From: a virus
Length of the DNA: 39,235 nucleotides
Strand: one strand, 5' to 3'
IMG/VR virus record: IMGVR_UViG_3300038701_002455
Coordinates: 1-39,235 of that record
In this document: positions 8,608 to 17,141 of the stretch, one piece after another
How positions within the stretch are numbered: position 1 is the first letter of the stretch
Layout: every line of letters starts with the position of its first letter
Position numbers and translations under genes: made by a program
Notes under the pieces: model-generated
Databases searched by the model: none
Told to the model about the DNA's origin: nothing
The model's input: the letters and a program-made list of their open reading frames with translations, nothing else

Positions 8608-8919
8608 ATGAGCGAGACCGAGAAGATGTTCGTTGTCCCCAGCAAGCCCGGCCTGGTCCTGCGCGACCCGGTGACGCGGCAGATCCTCCCTGAGGAGGGC
8701 GGCTGGGTGCCGCGTAACACCCACTGGACGCGGCGCTGCATGCACAAGGACTGCACCGAGGTCGCTCCCCCGGCGCCGGCGCCGCCGACGGCGACCGAGA
8801 AGCCCTCGGAGCCGGAGGGCGAAGAGCTCGCAGAGCCCGCCACCGACGCGCCGAAGCCCAAGAAGAAGCGCGCCACCCGCAAGAAGACCCCAGCGCCGCC
8901 GACGGCGACCGAGGAGTAA
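8608..8919 (+). CDS. DUF2635-like protein (Mu gp38 position)
   Basis: A 103-aa protein just upstream of the sheath gene, where Mu-like phages carry a DUF2635 protein of unknown function. The N-terminal half matches the family pattern: FVVPSKPGLVLRDPVTRQILPEEG followed within a few residues by WVPRNTHWTRR. The C-terminal half is a low-complexity Pro/Ala/Lys tail holding two copies of APPTATE, so it is probably disordered. AGGAG at 8596-8600 precedes the ATG at a good distance. The gene ends 3 nt before the sheath start. Confidence 0.8.
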   Translation: MSETEKMFVVPSKPGLVLRDPVTRQILPEEGGWVPRNTHWTRRCMHKDCTEVAPPAPAPPTATEKPSEPEGEELAEPATDAPKPKKKRATRKKTPAPPTATEE

Positions 8920-8922
8920 GCC

Positions 8923-10404
8923 ATGACCATCAGCTTCAACGAAATCCCCAACTCGCTGCGGGTGCCGTTCGTCGCGGCGGAGATCGACGCGTCGCAGGCG
9001 TCCCAGGGGCCCGCGCTCCTGAACTACCGCGCGATCATCATCGGCCAGCTCCTGTCGGCGGGCTCGGCGAGCGCCAACGAGCTGCACCGCGTCACGAACG
9101 TCGAGCAGGTCATCGCGCTTGCGGGGCGTGGGTCGATGCTGCATCGCCAGGCGATCGCGTGGTTCGACGTCAACAAGCTCACCGAGGTCTACATCGGCAC
9201 CCTGGCCGACGACGGCGGCGGTACCGCGGCGACCGGGACCATCACCGCGTCGGGCCCGGCCACTGCCGACGGCACGATCGCGCTCTACCTCGGAGGCGAG
9301 CGCATTACCGTCGCGGTCTCGAGCGGCGATGCCGACAGCGACGTGGCGACCGCCATCGTGGCGGCCATCACCGCGGCGGCCGACCTGCCCATCACCGCGG
9401 CCGTCAACGGCGGCGACGACACCCAGGTTGACATCACGTTCCGCCACGCCGGCGAGGTGGGCAACTACTACGACATGCGGGACAGCTACCGCGACGGCGA
9501 GCAGCTCCCAGCGGGCGTCGGCCTCACCTACGGCGCGATGTCCAGCGGCGCGGGGAACCCGGCGCTTACGACGCTGATCGCGGCGATGGGCGACACCTGG
9601 TACAACGTGCTCGCGCACCCGTACACGGACGCCACGAACCTCACGGCCATCGAGAACGAGCTCGCGAGCCGGTTCGGGCCGATGCGCATGATCGACGGCG
9701 TGGCCATCACGTCGGCGGCCGACACGCTGGCCAATCTGGCGACCCTCGGCAACGGCCGGAACAGCCCGCACAACTGCATCGTGGCGCAGCCCGGGGAGAA
9801 CCCGCTCACGCCGCCGATGGAGCACGCGTGCCAGGTGGCGGGCGTCGCCGCCCGCTACGCCCAGGCCGACCCGGCCCGCCCGCTCCAGACGCTTCCGCTG
9901 ACCCGGACTCTGGCCCCGGCGGAGACCGACCGGTTCACCATCAGCGAGCTCAACAGCCTGCTGTTCGACGGCATCGCGACCACTCAGGTCGGCGGCGGGG
10001 ACGTGGTCCAGATCTCGCGGCTCATCACGACGTACCAGACGAACAGCGCTGGCGCGGCGGACACCGCGTATCTGGACGCGGCCACGATGTTCACGCTGAT
10101 GTACCTGCGCTACTCGTGGCGCCAGCGCATCCTGACCAAGTACCCGCGCCACAAACTGGCGAACGACGGCACCCGTATCGGCCCGGGCCAGGCGGTCATG
10201 ACGCCGAAGCTGGGCAAGGCCGAGGCGCTCGGCTGGTTCCGCCAGATGGAGCGCGAGGGCCTCGTGGAGGGCTTCGAGCAGTTCAAGACGGACCTGATCG
10301 TGGCGCGCAACCAGGCGGACCCGAACCGGCTCGACGTGCTTCTACCGCCGGACCTAATCAACCAACTCATCGTTACCGCGACCCAGTTCGGGTTCCGGCT
10401 GTAA
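8923..10404 (+). CDS. Tail sheath protein, Mu gpL-like
   Basis: Contractile tail sheath subunit, 493 aa, the normal length for Mu gpL-type sheaths. It begins with ISFNEIPNSLRVPFVAAEID, a very typical start for this family. It contains a Thr/Ala-rich domain at about 95-170 and the conserved C-terminal tail domain (RLITTYQTNSAGAADTAYLD, then LRYSWRQRILTKYPRHKLAN). The presence of a sheath shows the phage is a myovirus. GAGGAG inside the end of the preceding gene serves as its ribosome binding site. Confidence 0.96.
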   Translation: MTISFNEIPNSLRVPFVAAEIDASQASQGPALLNYRAIIIGQLLSAGSASANELHRVTNVEQVIALAGRGSMLHRQAIAWFDVNKLTEVYIGTLADDGGGTAATGTITASGPATADGTIALYLGGERITVAVSSGDADSDVATAIVAAITAAADLPITAAVNGGDDTQVDITFRHAGEVGNYYDMRDSYRDGEQLPAGVGLTYGAMSSGAGNPALTTLIAAMGDTWYNVLAHPYTDATNLTAIENELASRFGPMRMIDGVAITSAADTLANLATLGNGRNSPHNCIVAQPGENPLTPPMEHACQVAGVAARYAQADPARPLQTLPLTRTLAPAETDRFTISELNSLLFDGIATTQVGGGDVVQISRLITTYQTNSAGAADTAYLDAATMFTLMYLRYSWRQRILTKYPRHKLANDGTRIGPGQAVMTPKLGKAEALGWFRQMEREGLVEGFEQFKTDLIVARNQADPNRLDVLLPPDLINQLIVTATQFGFRL

Positions 10405-10416
10405 GGAGCGCACGCC

Positions 10417-10779
10417 ATGAATCGAGTAGGCGGAATCATCGCATTCCAGGTCAACGGCCAGGGCTACCGAGCCAAGGGCTCGTTCGGCTACAACATCGGG
10501 TCGCCGATGCGCGAGGCCGTCGTGGGCACGGACACGGTCCACGGCTTCAAGGAGACGCCGCAAGTCTCGTTCATCGAGGGCGAGATCACGGACGACGGAA
10601 CGATCGACCTTCGCGATCTAACGACCATCCGCAACGCGACCGTTACGCTCGACCTGCCCAACGGCAAGATGGTCGCGCTCTACGACGCCTACTTTGCCGG
10701 CGAGGGCTCCGGCAACACCGAAGAGGGCAACATCCCCGTCCGGTTCGAGTCCGGCGAGGGCGAAGAGGTGCCGGTCTGA
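10417..10779 (+). CDS. Tail tube protein, Mu gpM-like
   Basis: Tail tube subunit, 120 aa, directly after the sheath gene as in Mu. Family features include IIAFQVNGQGYRAKGSFGYN at the start, the central GFKETPQVSFIEGEITD, and LDLPNGKMVALYDAYF. It forms the rigid inner tube through which DNA passes. AAGGAG precedes the ATG by 8 nt. The TGA stop overlaps the ATG of the next gene by one base. Confidence 0.93.
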   Translation: MNRVGGIIAFQVNGQGYRAKGSFGYNIGSPMREAVVGTDTVHGFKETPQVSFIEGEITDDGTIDLRDLTTIRNATVTLDLPNGKMVALYDAYFAGEGSGNTEEGNIPVRFESGEGEEVPV

Positions 10780-11072
10780 TGGGCAAAGAACGCGTCATTG
10801 TCGAGGTGCACGATCTCGAGGAGCCGATCGAGCTAGGGAAGATGCGCGCCGAGTCGCTGGAGTTCCGCAAGGCCCGCGCTGGCGACCTGTGCGACTTGTC
10901 CGACGACAAGGTGACCCAGATCCTCCAGGTCGCGGCGCGCCTCACCGGCCACCCCGAAGGGCTGCTCAAGCAGATGAGCCTGCCGGACCTCCGGGCCGTG
11001 GAGGCGATCGTCGTCGGTTTTTTGGACCTTGGGTCAGAGCCGGCGACTGGGAACGCTGGATCCCCCGAATAG
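10779..11072 (+). CDS. Tail assembly chaperone, Mu gp41-like
   Basis: A 97-aa acidic protein after the tube gene, matching the gp41/gpE-type tail assembly chaperone: ELGKMRAESLEFRKARAGDL and LPDLRAVEAIVVGFLDLG. Such chaperones coat the tape measure protein while the tube forms. Near its end, T-TTT-TTG at 11018-11024 allows a -1 slip into an open frame ending at 11176. That would give a 132-aa extended form. This zero-frame product is expected to be the more abundant form. Confidence 0.85.
   Translation: MGKERVIVEVHDLEEPIELGKMRAESLEFRKARAGDLCDLSDDKVTQILQVAARLTGHPEGLLKQMSLPDLRAVEAIVVGFLDLGSEPATGNAGSPE
11018..11024 (+). promoter_or_regulatory. -1 ribosomal frameshift slippery site
   Basis: The heptamer T TTT TTG has the X-XXY-YYZ form read as TTT-TTG in the zero frame. 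Slipping -1 lets both tRNAs re-pair and moves ribosomes into the frame that encodes the conserved second chaperone domain. It lies 16 codons before the zero-frame stop at 11070-11072. Confidence 0.8.
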
Positions 11073-11176
11073 CCCTGGTCTTCAAGACCCCGCCCTCTGA
11101 GATCTGGGCGATGGAGCTGACCGAGCTCCAGTACTGGGGCAAGTGGGCGGAAGCGGTGCTGAATGCCAAGAGGTAA
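11024..11176 (+). CDS. Tail assembly chaperone extension (Mu gp42 / P2 E'-like), reached by -1 frameshift
   Basis: Fifty codons open in the -1 frame relative to the preceding gene, with no good start of their own. The sequence, WVRAGDWERWIPRIALVFKT followed by PSEIWAMELTELQYWGKWAE, is typical of the second part of split tail chaperones, with conserved Trp and acidic positions. Made as a fusion, it gives a 132-aa protein thought to contact the tape measure. The frame overlaps the tape measure start by 14 nt. Confidence 0.82.
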   Translation, partial: GPWVRAGDWERWIPRIALVFKTPPSEIWAMELTELQYWGKWAEAVLNAKR

Positions 11177-12731
11177 GGAATATCCCCTGAGTCTGGTCCT
11201 GCGGACGGTCGATAAGGCCACCGCAGGACTTCGGCACGTAACGGGGCAGATCCGGAACCTCCAGCGTCCGCTGGACCGGGTGAACCGCCGGTTCCGCACG
11301 ATGGCGAAGGCCGGCGGGCTCCCGCAGCTCGGCGGCGCGCTGCGCGGCGTCGGCTCGGCGGCCCGGACGGCGGGCCTTGCGGTCGGCGGCATCGCCGTGG
11401 CGGCGGGGCTCAGCACGGCCGCTATCAAGGACATGATTACCGCGGGCGACGACCTCGCGAAGAAGGCCGACCGCATCGGGCTGACGGTCGACGGCTACGC
11501 CCAGCTGCGATTCGCGGCGGAGCGGTCGGGCACCGAGATGGCCCGGTTCGACAGCGCGATGGAGGGCTTCTCCAAGCGCCTGGGCGAGGCGAAGGCCGGC
11601 ACCGGCAGTCTCACCACGTTCTTGAACAAGGCGTCCCCGGCTCTGCTGCGCCAGCTCAAGGGTGCCAAGAGCAACGAGGAGGCGTTCGACCTGCTTTCGC
11701 GTGCGATGGGTAAGGTCGAGGACCCGGCGAAGCGTGCGGCGCTCGCGGCGGCGGCGTTTGGCCGGTCGGGTCAGTCGCTGCTGAACCTCTTTGCCGAAGG
11801 GCCGGACGGAATACAGGCTCTGCGCGACGAGTTCGCCGAGCTCGCGGGCCCGCAAGAGGAGGGCGCCCGATCGGCCGAGGCGATGGCGGATGAGTTCGCC
11901 AACATCGACGCTGCCTTCATGGGCGTGAAGGCGTCGATCCTCCAGGGGCTGGCGCCGGCATTCGTCGACCTATCGAAGGAGTTCCAGGGCTTCCTAAAGG
12001 AGAACCGCGGGCAGATCACCGAGTGGGTCCGAGAGTTCGGCGAGAAGCTCCCCGACCGAATCCAGGCGCTACAGGACGGTCTCCGGCGCCTGGGCGACGC
12101 CATCAAGCCGGTGTGGGACTTCATCGGCGGCGTGAGCGGCGCGGCGAAGGTCCTGGCCGGCATCCTCGGGGGCAAGCTGCTGCTCGCTGTCGCGAACCTG
12201 GGCAAGGTCCTGCTCGCGACCCCGATCGGCCTCATCACCGTTGGCATCGCGGGACTGATCAGCATCGGCTACCAGCTCTACGAGGGCTGGGACCAGATCG
12301 CGAGCTGGCTCGACGACGTATGGCGCGGGATGAAGAAGTCGGTCACGGAGGCGTGGGAGCCGATCGGGTCGTTCTTCTCGGGCCTCTGGGACGGCATCGT
12401 GGGCGTGTTCGAGTGGGCTTGGGGCAAGATCCAGGGAATCATCGACGGCATCTCCGGGGCGGTCGACCTGGTGGTGGGCGCGCCCGGCCGCATCGCCAAC
12501 GCGCTAAACCCGTTCTCCGACGACGTACCCGCGATCAAGGACTTCGACCCGAGCAACCCGGACGACGTGGCGGTGGTGCAGAACCTCACCGCCGCGCTGG
12601 GCCTCGGCGGTGGTGAGTCGTCGCGCGTGCAGCTCGATATCACCGGCGCCCCGCCCGGCTCTCGCGTCCAGGTGGACCCGCGAGGCGGCGGCGTCGACTA
12701 CACCCTCGGATACCAGCTGGCGACCCCGTGA
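11163..12731 (+). CDS. Tail tape measure protein
   Basis: A 522-aa protein directly after the frameshifted chaperones, the fixed place of the tape measure. It has a helical N-terminus (VLRTVDKATAGLRHVTGQIR), a hydrophobic Gly/Ala segment at about 65-85, a long helical middle and a strongly hydrophobic region at about 330-375 (LLLAVANLGKVLLATPIGLI). Trp-rich amphipathic repeats follow (GLWDGIVGVFEWAWGKIQG). The short length predicts a short tail by the usual ruler relation of about 1.5 angstrom per residue. The start overlaps the chaperone frame, and the stop overlaps the next GTG start (GTGA). Confidence 0.93.
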   Translation: MPRGKEYPLSLVLRTVDKATAGLRHVTGQIRNLQRPLDRVNRRFRTMAKAGGLPQLGGALRGVGSAARTAGLAVGGIAVAAGLSTAAIKDMITAGDDLAKKADRIGLTVDGYAQLRFAAERSGTEMARFDSAMEGFSKRLGEAKAGTGSLTTFLNKASPALLRQLKGAKSNEEAFDLLSRAMGKVEDPAKRAALAAAAFGRSGQSLLNLFAEGPDGIQALRDEFAELAGPQEEGARSAEAMADEFANIDAAFMGVKASILQGLAPAFVDLSKEFQGFLKENRGQITEWVREFGEKLPDRIQALQDGLRRLGDAIKPVWDFIGGVSGAAKVLAGILGGKLLLAVANLGKVLLATPIGLITVGIAGLISIGYQLYEGWDQIASWLDDVWRGMKKSVTEAWEPIGSFFSGLWDGIVGVFEWAWGKIQGIIDGISGAVDLVVGAPGRIANALNPFSDDVPAIKDFDPSNPDDVAVVQNLTAALGLGGGESSRVQLDITGAPPGSRVQVDPRGGGVDYTLGYQLATP

Positions 12732-13951
12732 CCTGGCGAGACGACCTACAGCGAGTCACTCTCGACGACGGGCGCGAGCTCATCGGCGCGTCCTTCCGGG
12801 GCGTGCCGTTCTTCGTCCAGCAGAGCGACCGCGTCGGCGGCCGGCGCCTGGTCGTGCACGAGTTCGCCGGCCGGGATGACCCGTACGTGGAGGACCTCGG
12901 GCGGGCGCCTCGCCCGTTCGCCATCGAGGGCTACGTCATCGGGGACGACTACCTCGCCCAGCGGGACAGGCTCCTGGCCGCGCTCGAGGACGTCGCCGGC
13001 CCGGCCGAACTCGTCCACCCCTACTACGGCGTCCTCCGGTGCGCCTGCGATTCGCTCACGGTCCGCGAGACCGTCACCGACGGCGGGATGGCGATGTTCT
13101 CCATCCGGTTCATCCGCGCCCCGGCGGCCCCGGTCTCGCCGGTCGAGGTGTCCGACCTCGTGGGGGCGGTGGATACGTCTGCGGTGGAGGCGGCTGCAGC
13201 GGTCTCCGAGGAGTTCGAAGCCGGCTACGACGCCAGCGACGCGCCGGCCTACGCGGTGACGAGCCTTTCCGGCGAGCTCGAGCAGCGGACGCGTGGACTG
13301 CGCAGCGCGCTGAGCCGGGTCAACCTCGCGACCCAGGAGCTCGCGCGCCTGGATGCCGAGACGCAGTCGCTGATCGGCCAGGCGGGGACCCTCATCCGCA
13401 GCCCCTCGGCGACGCTGGGAGCCTTTCTCACGGTGGCTGGCGCCGTGGCCGAGACAGCCCTGACGGCGCCCCTGCGCATCGTGGACGCGTTCCTGGAGGC
13501 CTACTCCGTCGCGCCCCTCGCGGAGGTCGTCGGCTCGACCGCCCAGCGCGTCCAAGAGCGACTGAACCAGCAGGCAATCACCGCAGCTCTCCGCCAGACC
13601 CTGGTGATCGAAGCGGCGCGCCTTCTCCCCTCGGTGCCGTTCGAGACCGTGGACGAGGCGAAGGCCAAGCGGGCCGAGGTCGTGGCCGCCATCGACGAGC
13701 AACTCCAGGTCGCCGGCGACGCCGCGTTCCCGGCCCTGTCGCTCCTGCGGTCGGCGGTGACGCGCGCCGTGCCGGGAGACCGTGCCCTCGCGCGTATCGT
13801 CCGCATCGAGCGGCGGAGCCCGGTGCCCTCGCTGGTCCTGAGCTACCAGCTCTACGGCGCGGTGGCGCGAGAGCAGGAGATCGTCGACCGCAACGGCGCA
13901 CAGCACCCGGCGGTCCTAAGTGGAGTGCTCGAGGTGCTCAGCGATGGCTGA
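12728..13951 (+). CDS. Mu gpN-like baseplate / DNA circularisation protein
   Basis: A 407-aa protein with the N-terminal domain called DNA circularisation N in Mu gpN relatives: WRDDLQRVTLDDGRELIGAS, RRLVVHEFAGRDDPYVEDLG and YVIGDDYLAQRDRLLAALE. In Mu, gpN is part of the baseplate hub region, and relatives were once linked to DNA circularisation. The middle part is helical and Ala-rich. The C-terminal part carries LPSVPFETVDEAKAKRAEV and ends near the hub gene. It is coupled by overlap at both ends. Confidence 0.9.
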   Translation: MTWRDDLQRVTLDDGRELIGASFRGVPFFVQQSDRVGGRRLVVHEFAGRDDPYVEDLGRAPRPFAIEGYVIGDDYLAQRDRLLAALEDVAGPAELVHPYYGVLRCACDSLTVRETVTDGGMAMFSIRFIRAPAAPVSPVEVSDLVGAVDTSAVEAAAAVSEEFEAGYDASDAPAYAVTSLSGELEQRTRGLRSALSRVNLATQELARLDAETQSLIGQAGTLIRSPSATLGAFLTVAGAVAETALTAPLRIVDAFLEAYSVAPLAEVVGSTAQRVQERLNQQAITAALRQTLVIEAARLLPSVPFETVDEAKAKRAEVVAAIDEQLQVAGDAAFPALSLLRSAVTRAVPGDRALARIVRIERRSPVPSLVLSYQLYGAVAREQEIVDRNGAQHPAVLSGVLEVLSDG

Positions 13952-15017
13952 GTTCGAGCTCCTGGTCAACGGGCGAGCGTTCGGCGGATGGAAGTCCGTC
14001 CAGGTGAGCAGGTCCATGACGGCGTTCGGCTCGTTTGCCCTGACGGTCTCGGACAAGTGGGCAGAGCAGCCGGAGCCGCGGCGCATCGCCGAGGAGGACG
14101 AGTGCGAGGTCCGCGTAGACGGCGAGACACTGATCCTCGGATACGTGGGGCAGGTGAGCCGGTCGTTCTCGCCGGGCCAGCGCGACCTGGGCGTACAGGG
14201 CGCGGACCGCGCAGCCGAGCTCGTCGAAAACTCGGCCCTCGGCCCGCCCTGGTCGTACAAGGCGAAGACCATCGTGGACATCGCCACCGAGCTCGCCGCG
14301 CCGCACGGCGTGTCGGTTTCCGTCCAGCGCGGCGTGTCGGTGCCGGAGCCTGTCGCCAAGATCGCCATCAGCCCCGGAGACTCGCCATTCGACGTCATAC
14401 AGCGCGCCGCCAGGGACGCGGGCGTCTTGCTGGTCTCGGACAACGCCGGCGGCATCGTCATCACCCGGACGGGCGCCGAGCGCGCGGAGGCCTTGGTGGA
14501 GGGTCGCAACATGGTCGGCGGCGCAGCTGACTTCCGCGCGTCCGAGCGCTTCCGCCGCTACGTGGTCCTGACCCAGCCGGCCGGGACCGACAACGCCAGC
14601 GGCGAGGCGACACGCGTCATCGGTGAGGCCGTAGATGAGTCCGTGCGGCGAGAGAGCCGCGTCCTGGTCGTGCGACCGCAGGCCGGGGCCACGCTGGCCT
14701 ACGCTAGGCGCCGGGCCGACTGGGAGGCGCGCACGCGTGCAGCCACGGGCGACTCGGTGAGCGTCGTCGTCCAGGGCGCACGCCAGACGAGCGGCGCACT
14801 GTGGCCGGTCAACGCGATAACCGCGGTCCGGTCCCAGACGCTGGGCATCGACGGCGAGATGCTGATCGCCGAAGCGGCCATCGAGCGGACCAACCGCGGG
14901 ACGTTCACGCGGCTAACGCTTGTCCGGCCGGACGCGTTCACACCGGAGCCGGCGGCGGTGGTGAGGTCCGGCGGTGGCGGGACCAGCTGGAAAGAGCTGG
15001 CGGGAGGCGCACTGTGA
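13944..15017 (+). CDS. Baseplate hub protein, Mu gpP-like
   Basis: A 357-aa hub protein of the Mu gpP (T4 gp27-like) group. The start (AEFELLVNGRAFGGWKSVQV) and RSMTAFGSFALTVSDKW are typical. Further family features are AEEDECEVRVDGETLILGYV and a GDSPFDVIQRAARDAGVLL-like stretch. The start is set at the ATG at 13944, with GAGGTG 7 nt upstream. An upstream ATG at 13920 is in frame but poorly placed. It forms the trimeric hub on which the spike sits and overlaps its neighbours at both ends. Confidence 0.92.
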   Translation: MAEFELLVNGRAFGGWKSVQVSRSMTAFGSFALTVSDKWAEQPEPRRIAEEDECEVRVDGETLILGYVGQVSRSFSPGQRDLGVQGADRAAELVENSALGPPWSYKAKTIVDIATELAAPHGVSVSVQRGVSVPEPVAKIAISPGDSPFDVIQRAARDAGVLLVSDNAGGIVITRTGAERAEALVEGRNMVGGAADFRASERFRRYVVLTQPAGTDNASGEATRVIGEAVDESVRRESRVLVVRPQAGATLAYARRRADWEARTRAATGDSVSVVVQGARQTSGALWPVNAITAVRSQTLGIDGEMLIAEAAIERTNRGTFTRLTLVRPDAFTPEPAAVVRSGGGGTSWKELAGGAL

Positions 15018-15553
15018 TTCCCAAGGAATGGGCGCGCCAGGTGCGCGCAATGCTGCGGCCGGTCGAGACCCGGCTAGCCAACGCAATCGCCCGGGCCGTC
15101 GTGTCCCGCGTCAACGACAGCGGCGGACTGCAGACCATCCAGCTCGGCGTCATGGCCGGCGAGACGGTGGACGACGCGGAGCACTTCCAGGCCTACGGGT
15201 TCAGCAGCTCGGTCCCCCTCGGCGGCGAGGCAGTGGTCCTATTCCCCAACGGCGACCGGGCCCGGCCTCTGGTCATAGCGACCGGCCACCGCGCGAGCCG
15301 CATCACCGGCCTGGAGGAGGGGGAGACCGCGATCTACAACGCCGACTCCCTCGTGATTCTGAAGAACGACGGCACGATCGAGGCCCGGTCGCGGTCTGGC
15401 TCCGCCGCCGAGGTGGCGACGCTGGAGAGCCTGCAGGATCTGAAGGACATCTTCACCAACTGGGTACCCGTCGCCCAGGACGGCGGCGCGGCGCTCCAGA
15501 CAGCGCTGTCCAGCTGGACGCCGGCGGGGACGACGAAGTTCAAGGCCGAGTAG
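15014..15553 (+). CDS. Baseplate spike protein, Mu gp45-like
   Basis: A 179-aa protein matching Mu gp45, the trimeric membrane-piercing spike. It contains an N-terminal helix and an OB-fold part with LQTIQLGVMAGETVDDAEHF and YGFSSSVPLGGEAVVLFPNG. A repeated beta stretch (ADSLVILKNDGTIEARSRSG) of the type that builds a beta-helical needle follows. The GTG start overlaps the hub stop (GTGA). No obvious HxH metal-binding apex motif is seen at the C-terminus, unlike in some spikes. Element C follows its stop. Confidence 0.92.
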   Translation: MIPKEWARQVRAMLRPVETRLANAIARAVVSRVNDSGGLQTIQLGVMAGETVDDAEHFQAYGFSSSVPLGGEAVVLFPNGDRARPLVIATGHRASRITGLEEGETAIYNADSLVILKNDGTIEARSRSGSAAEVATLESLQDLKDIFTNWVPVAQDGGAALQTALSSWTPAGTTKFKAE

Positions 15554-15559
15554 CCGGAG

Positions 15560-15584
15560 TTGACTCGGCCCGGGGGCCGTGATC
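15560..15584 (+). promoter_or_regulatory. Bipartite element C (TTGACT-N13-GTGATC)
   Basis: TTGACT at 15560-15565, 13 nt, then GTGATC at 15579-15584. It occupies the gap between the spike gene and the gp46-like gene. Downstream GTG codons at 15593 and 15596 lie 8 and 11 nt away. Confidence 0.6.
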
Positions 15585-15592
15585 CTGGCCGA

Positions 15593-16069
15593 GTGGTGGG
15601 TGACTTCGCGCTCGAGCTCGGACCGATCGGCGGGTACTTCGCGGACATGGTGGTCCGCGATGACGACCTGGTGGCCGACGACGGGTTGCGCACCGCTGTG
15701 TTCCTGAGCCTGTTTTGCGACGCCCGAGCGCAGGAGGGCGACCCCGTTGCGGACGGAGACCGGCGCGGCTGGTGGGCGGACGAGCTCGCCGAGCAGCCCA
15801 ACGACAAGATCGGCTCTCGCCGGTGGCTGGTGACGGACCGCGGGAAGCTCCGGCCGGACTCGGCGCGGCTGCTGCGCCAGTACGACGAGGAGGCACTCCA
15901 GTGGCTGATCGACGACGGCGTGGCCGCGGCCGTGGACGTCACGGTCGTCATCGAGGACGCCAGCCCCGGGAAAATGATTCGCGAGCGCGTCGTCATCGAG
16001 CGGCCGAACGTGGACCCCGCGGAGTTCGAATTCGCGCACGTCTGGGAGGGCGAGGCCAATGCCGTTTGA
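15593..16069 (+). CDS. Baseplate protein, Mu gp46-like
   Basis: A protein of about 158 aa matching the gp46 family, which joins the baseplate hub to the wedge (T4 gp25-like role). Clear family features are DGLRTAVFLSLFCDARA, DRRGWWADEL and IGSRRWLVTDRGKL, then ALQWLIDDGVAAAVDVTV. The start is uncertain. The frame is open back to a TTG at 15560, but that overlaps element C, so GTG at 15593 (or 15596) is chosen. The end overlaps the gp47-like start by 11 nt. Confidence 0.9.
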   Translation: MVGDFALELGPIGGYFADMVVRDDDLVADDGLRTAVFLSLFCDARAQEGDPVADGDRRGWWADELAEQPNDKIGSRRWLVTDRGKLRPDSARLLRQYDEEALQWLIDDGVAAAVDVTVVIEDASPGKMIRERVVIERPNVDPAEFEFAHVWEGEANAV

Positions 16070-17141
16070 AAGGCCAACTCTCGCCGAGTTGCTCACGCGT
16101 ATCCGCGAGGACTTCCGGTCCCGGCTCGGCATCTCCGGCGCCCTGGTGCGTCGCGCGATGGCGGACGTGCTGGCGGCGGTCTGGACCGGCTCGGTCCACA
16201 TGCTCCACGGCCACCTCGACTGGCTGGCGGAGCAGCTCTTCGGCGACACCGCGGAGGAGCCGTTCTTGTCCCGGCGCGCCAGCCTGTGGGACATCACGAA
16301 GACCCCGGCCTCGTTTGCCGACGGGACTGCGACAGCCACCGGAACCAACGGCCTGATCGTCTCCTCGGGGACGGTGTTCGTCCGCGACGACGGCGCCACG
16401 TACACGGCGACGGCCGACAGCGCGGCAATCTCTGGCGGCACCACGACGGTTTCCATCCAGGCCACCGAGGCCGGCGCCGACGGCAATCTGGACCCCGCCG
16501 AGACCCTCACGTTCGAGAGCCCGGTGGCCGGCATCGACTCGACGATCACGATCGACGACGACGGCTCCGGCGGCGGGCTTACCGGCGGCGTGGACGAGGA
16601 GACCACCGAGCAGCTGCGCCAGCGGTTCCTCCTGCGTCTCCGCGAGCCGCCGACGGGCGGCAGCGACCAGGACTACGTGGCGTGGGCGCTCGAGGTGCCA
16701 GGCGTCACCCGGGCGTGGGTGTTCCGCCACGAGAACGGCCTGGGGACGGTGGTCGTCCGGTTCGTCCGCGACGGCGAGTCGCCCATCTTTCCGAGCGCGG
16801 GAGAGGTGACGGACGTCCAGACGAAGCTGGACAGCGAGCGGCCGGTGACGGCCGAGGTGACGGCCGAGGCGCCGGTCCAGCTCGACGTGGACTTCGACAT
16901 CGAGCTTTCGCCCGACACCGCGGCCATCCAGACCGCCGTGGAAGCGGCGCTCGAGGACCTGCTAACGCGTGAGGCGGAGCCCGGCGACGGGGCCGGCAGC
17001 GGAACCATCCCGCTCACGCAGATCCAGACGGCAATCGGCGTCGCGGTCGGCGACGGCGACTACACACTCAACAGTCCATCGGCGAACGTCGTCCCTGCAC
17101 TCGGGGAGCTCGCCGTGCTGGGGACGGTGACGTTCTCGTGA
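16059..17141 (+). CDS. Baseplate wedge protein, gp47 / baseplate J-like
   Basis: A 360-aa baseplate J family protein (Mu gp47, P2 gpJ, T4 gp6 group). The N-terminus PFERPTLAELLTRIREDF and DVLAAVWTGSVHMLHGHLDW are typical. A beta-rich part then leads to GGVDEETTEQLRQRFLLRLR and PPTGGSDQDYVAWALEVPGV, strongly conserved in the family. It builds the baseplate ring and signals sheath contraction. The stop overlaps the next gene's GTG start. Confidence 0.95.
   Translation: MPFERPTLAELLTRIREDFRSRLGISGALVRRAMADVLAAVWTGSVHMLHGHLDWLAEQLFGDTAEEPFLSRRASLWDITKTPASFADGTATATGTNGLIVSSGTVFVRDDGATYTATADSAAISGGTTTVSIQATEAGADGNLDPAETLTFESPVAGIDSTITIDDDGSGGGLTGGVDEETTEQLRQRFLLRLREPPTGGSDQDYVAWALEVPGVTRAWVFRHENGLGTVVVRFVRDGESPIFPSAGEVTDVQTKLDSERPVTAEVTAEAPVQLDVDFDIELSPDTAAIQTAVEAALEDLLTREAEPGDGAGSGTIPLTQIQTAIGVAVGDGDYTLNSPSANVVPALGELAVLGTVTFS

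Noticed and set aside
9429-9452. Further TTGACA copy inside the sheath gene
   Set aside because: No GTGATC follows at 13-14 nt, so it is not one of the bipartite elements.
8473-10152. 559-aa open frame on the - strand
   Set aside because: Shadow of the sheath and DUF2635 genes; no recognisable protein features.
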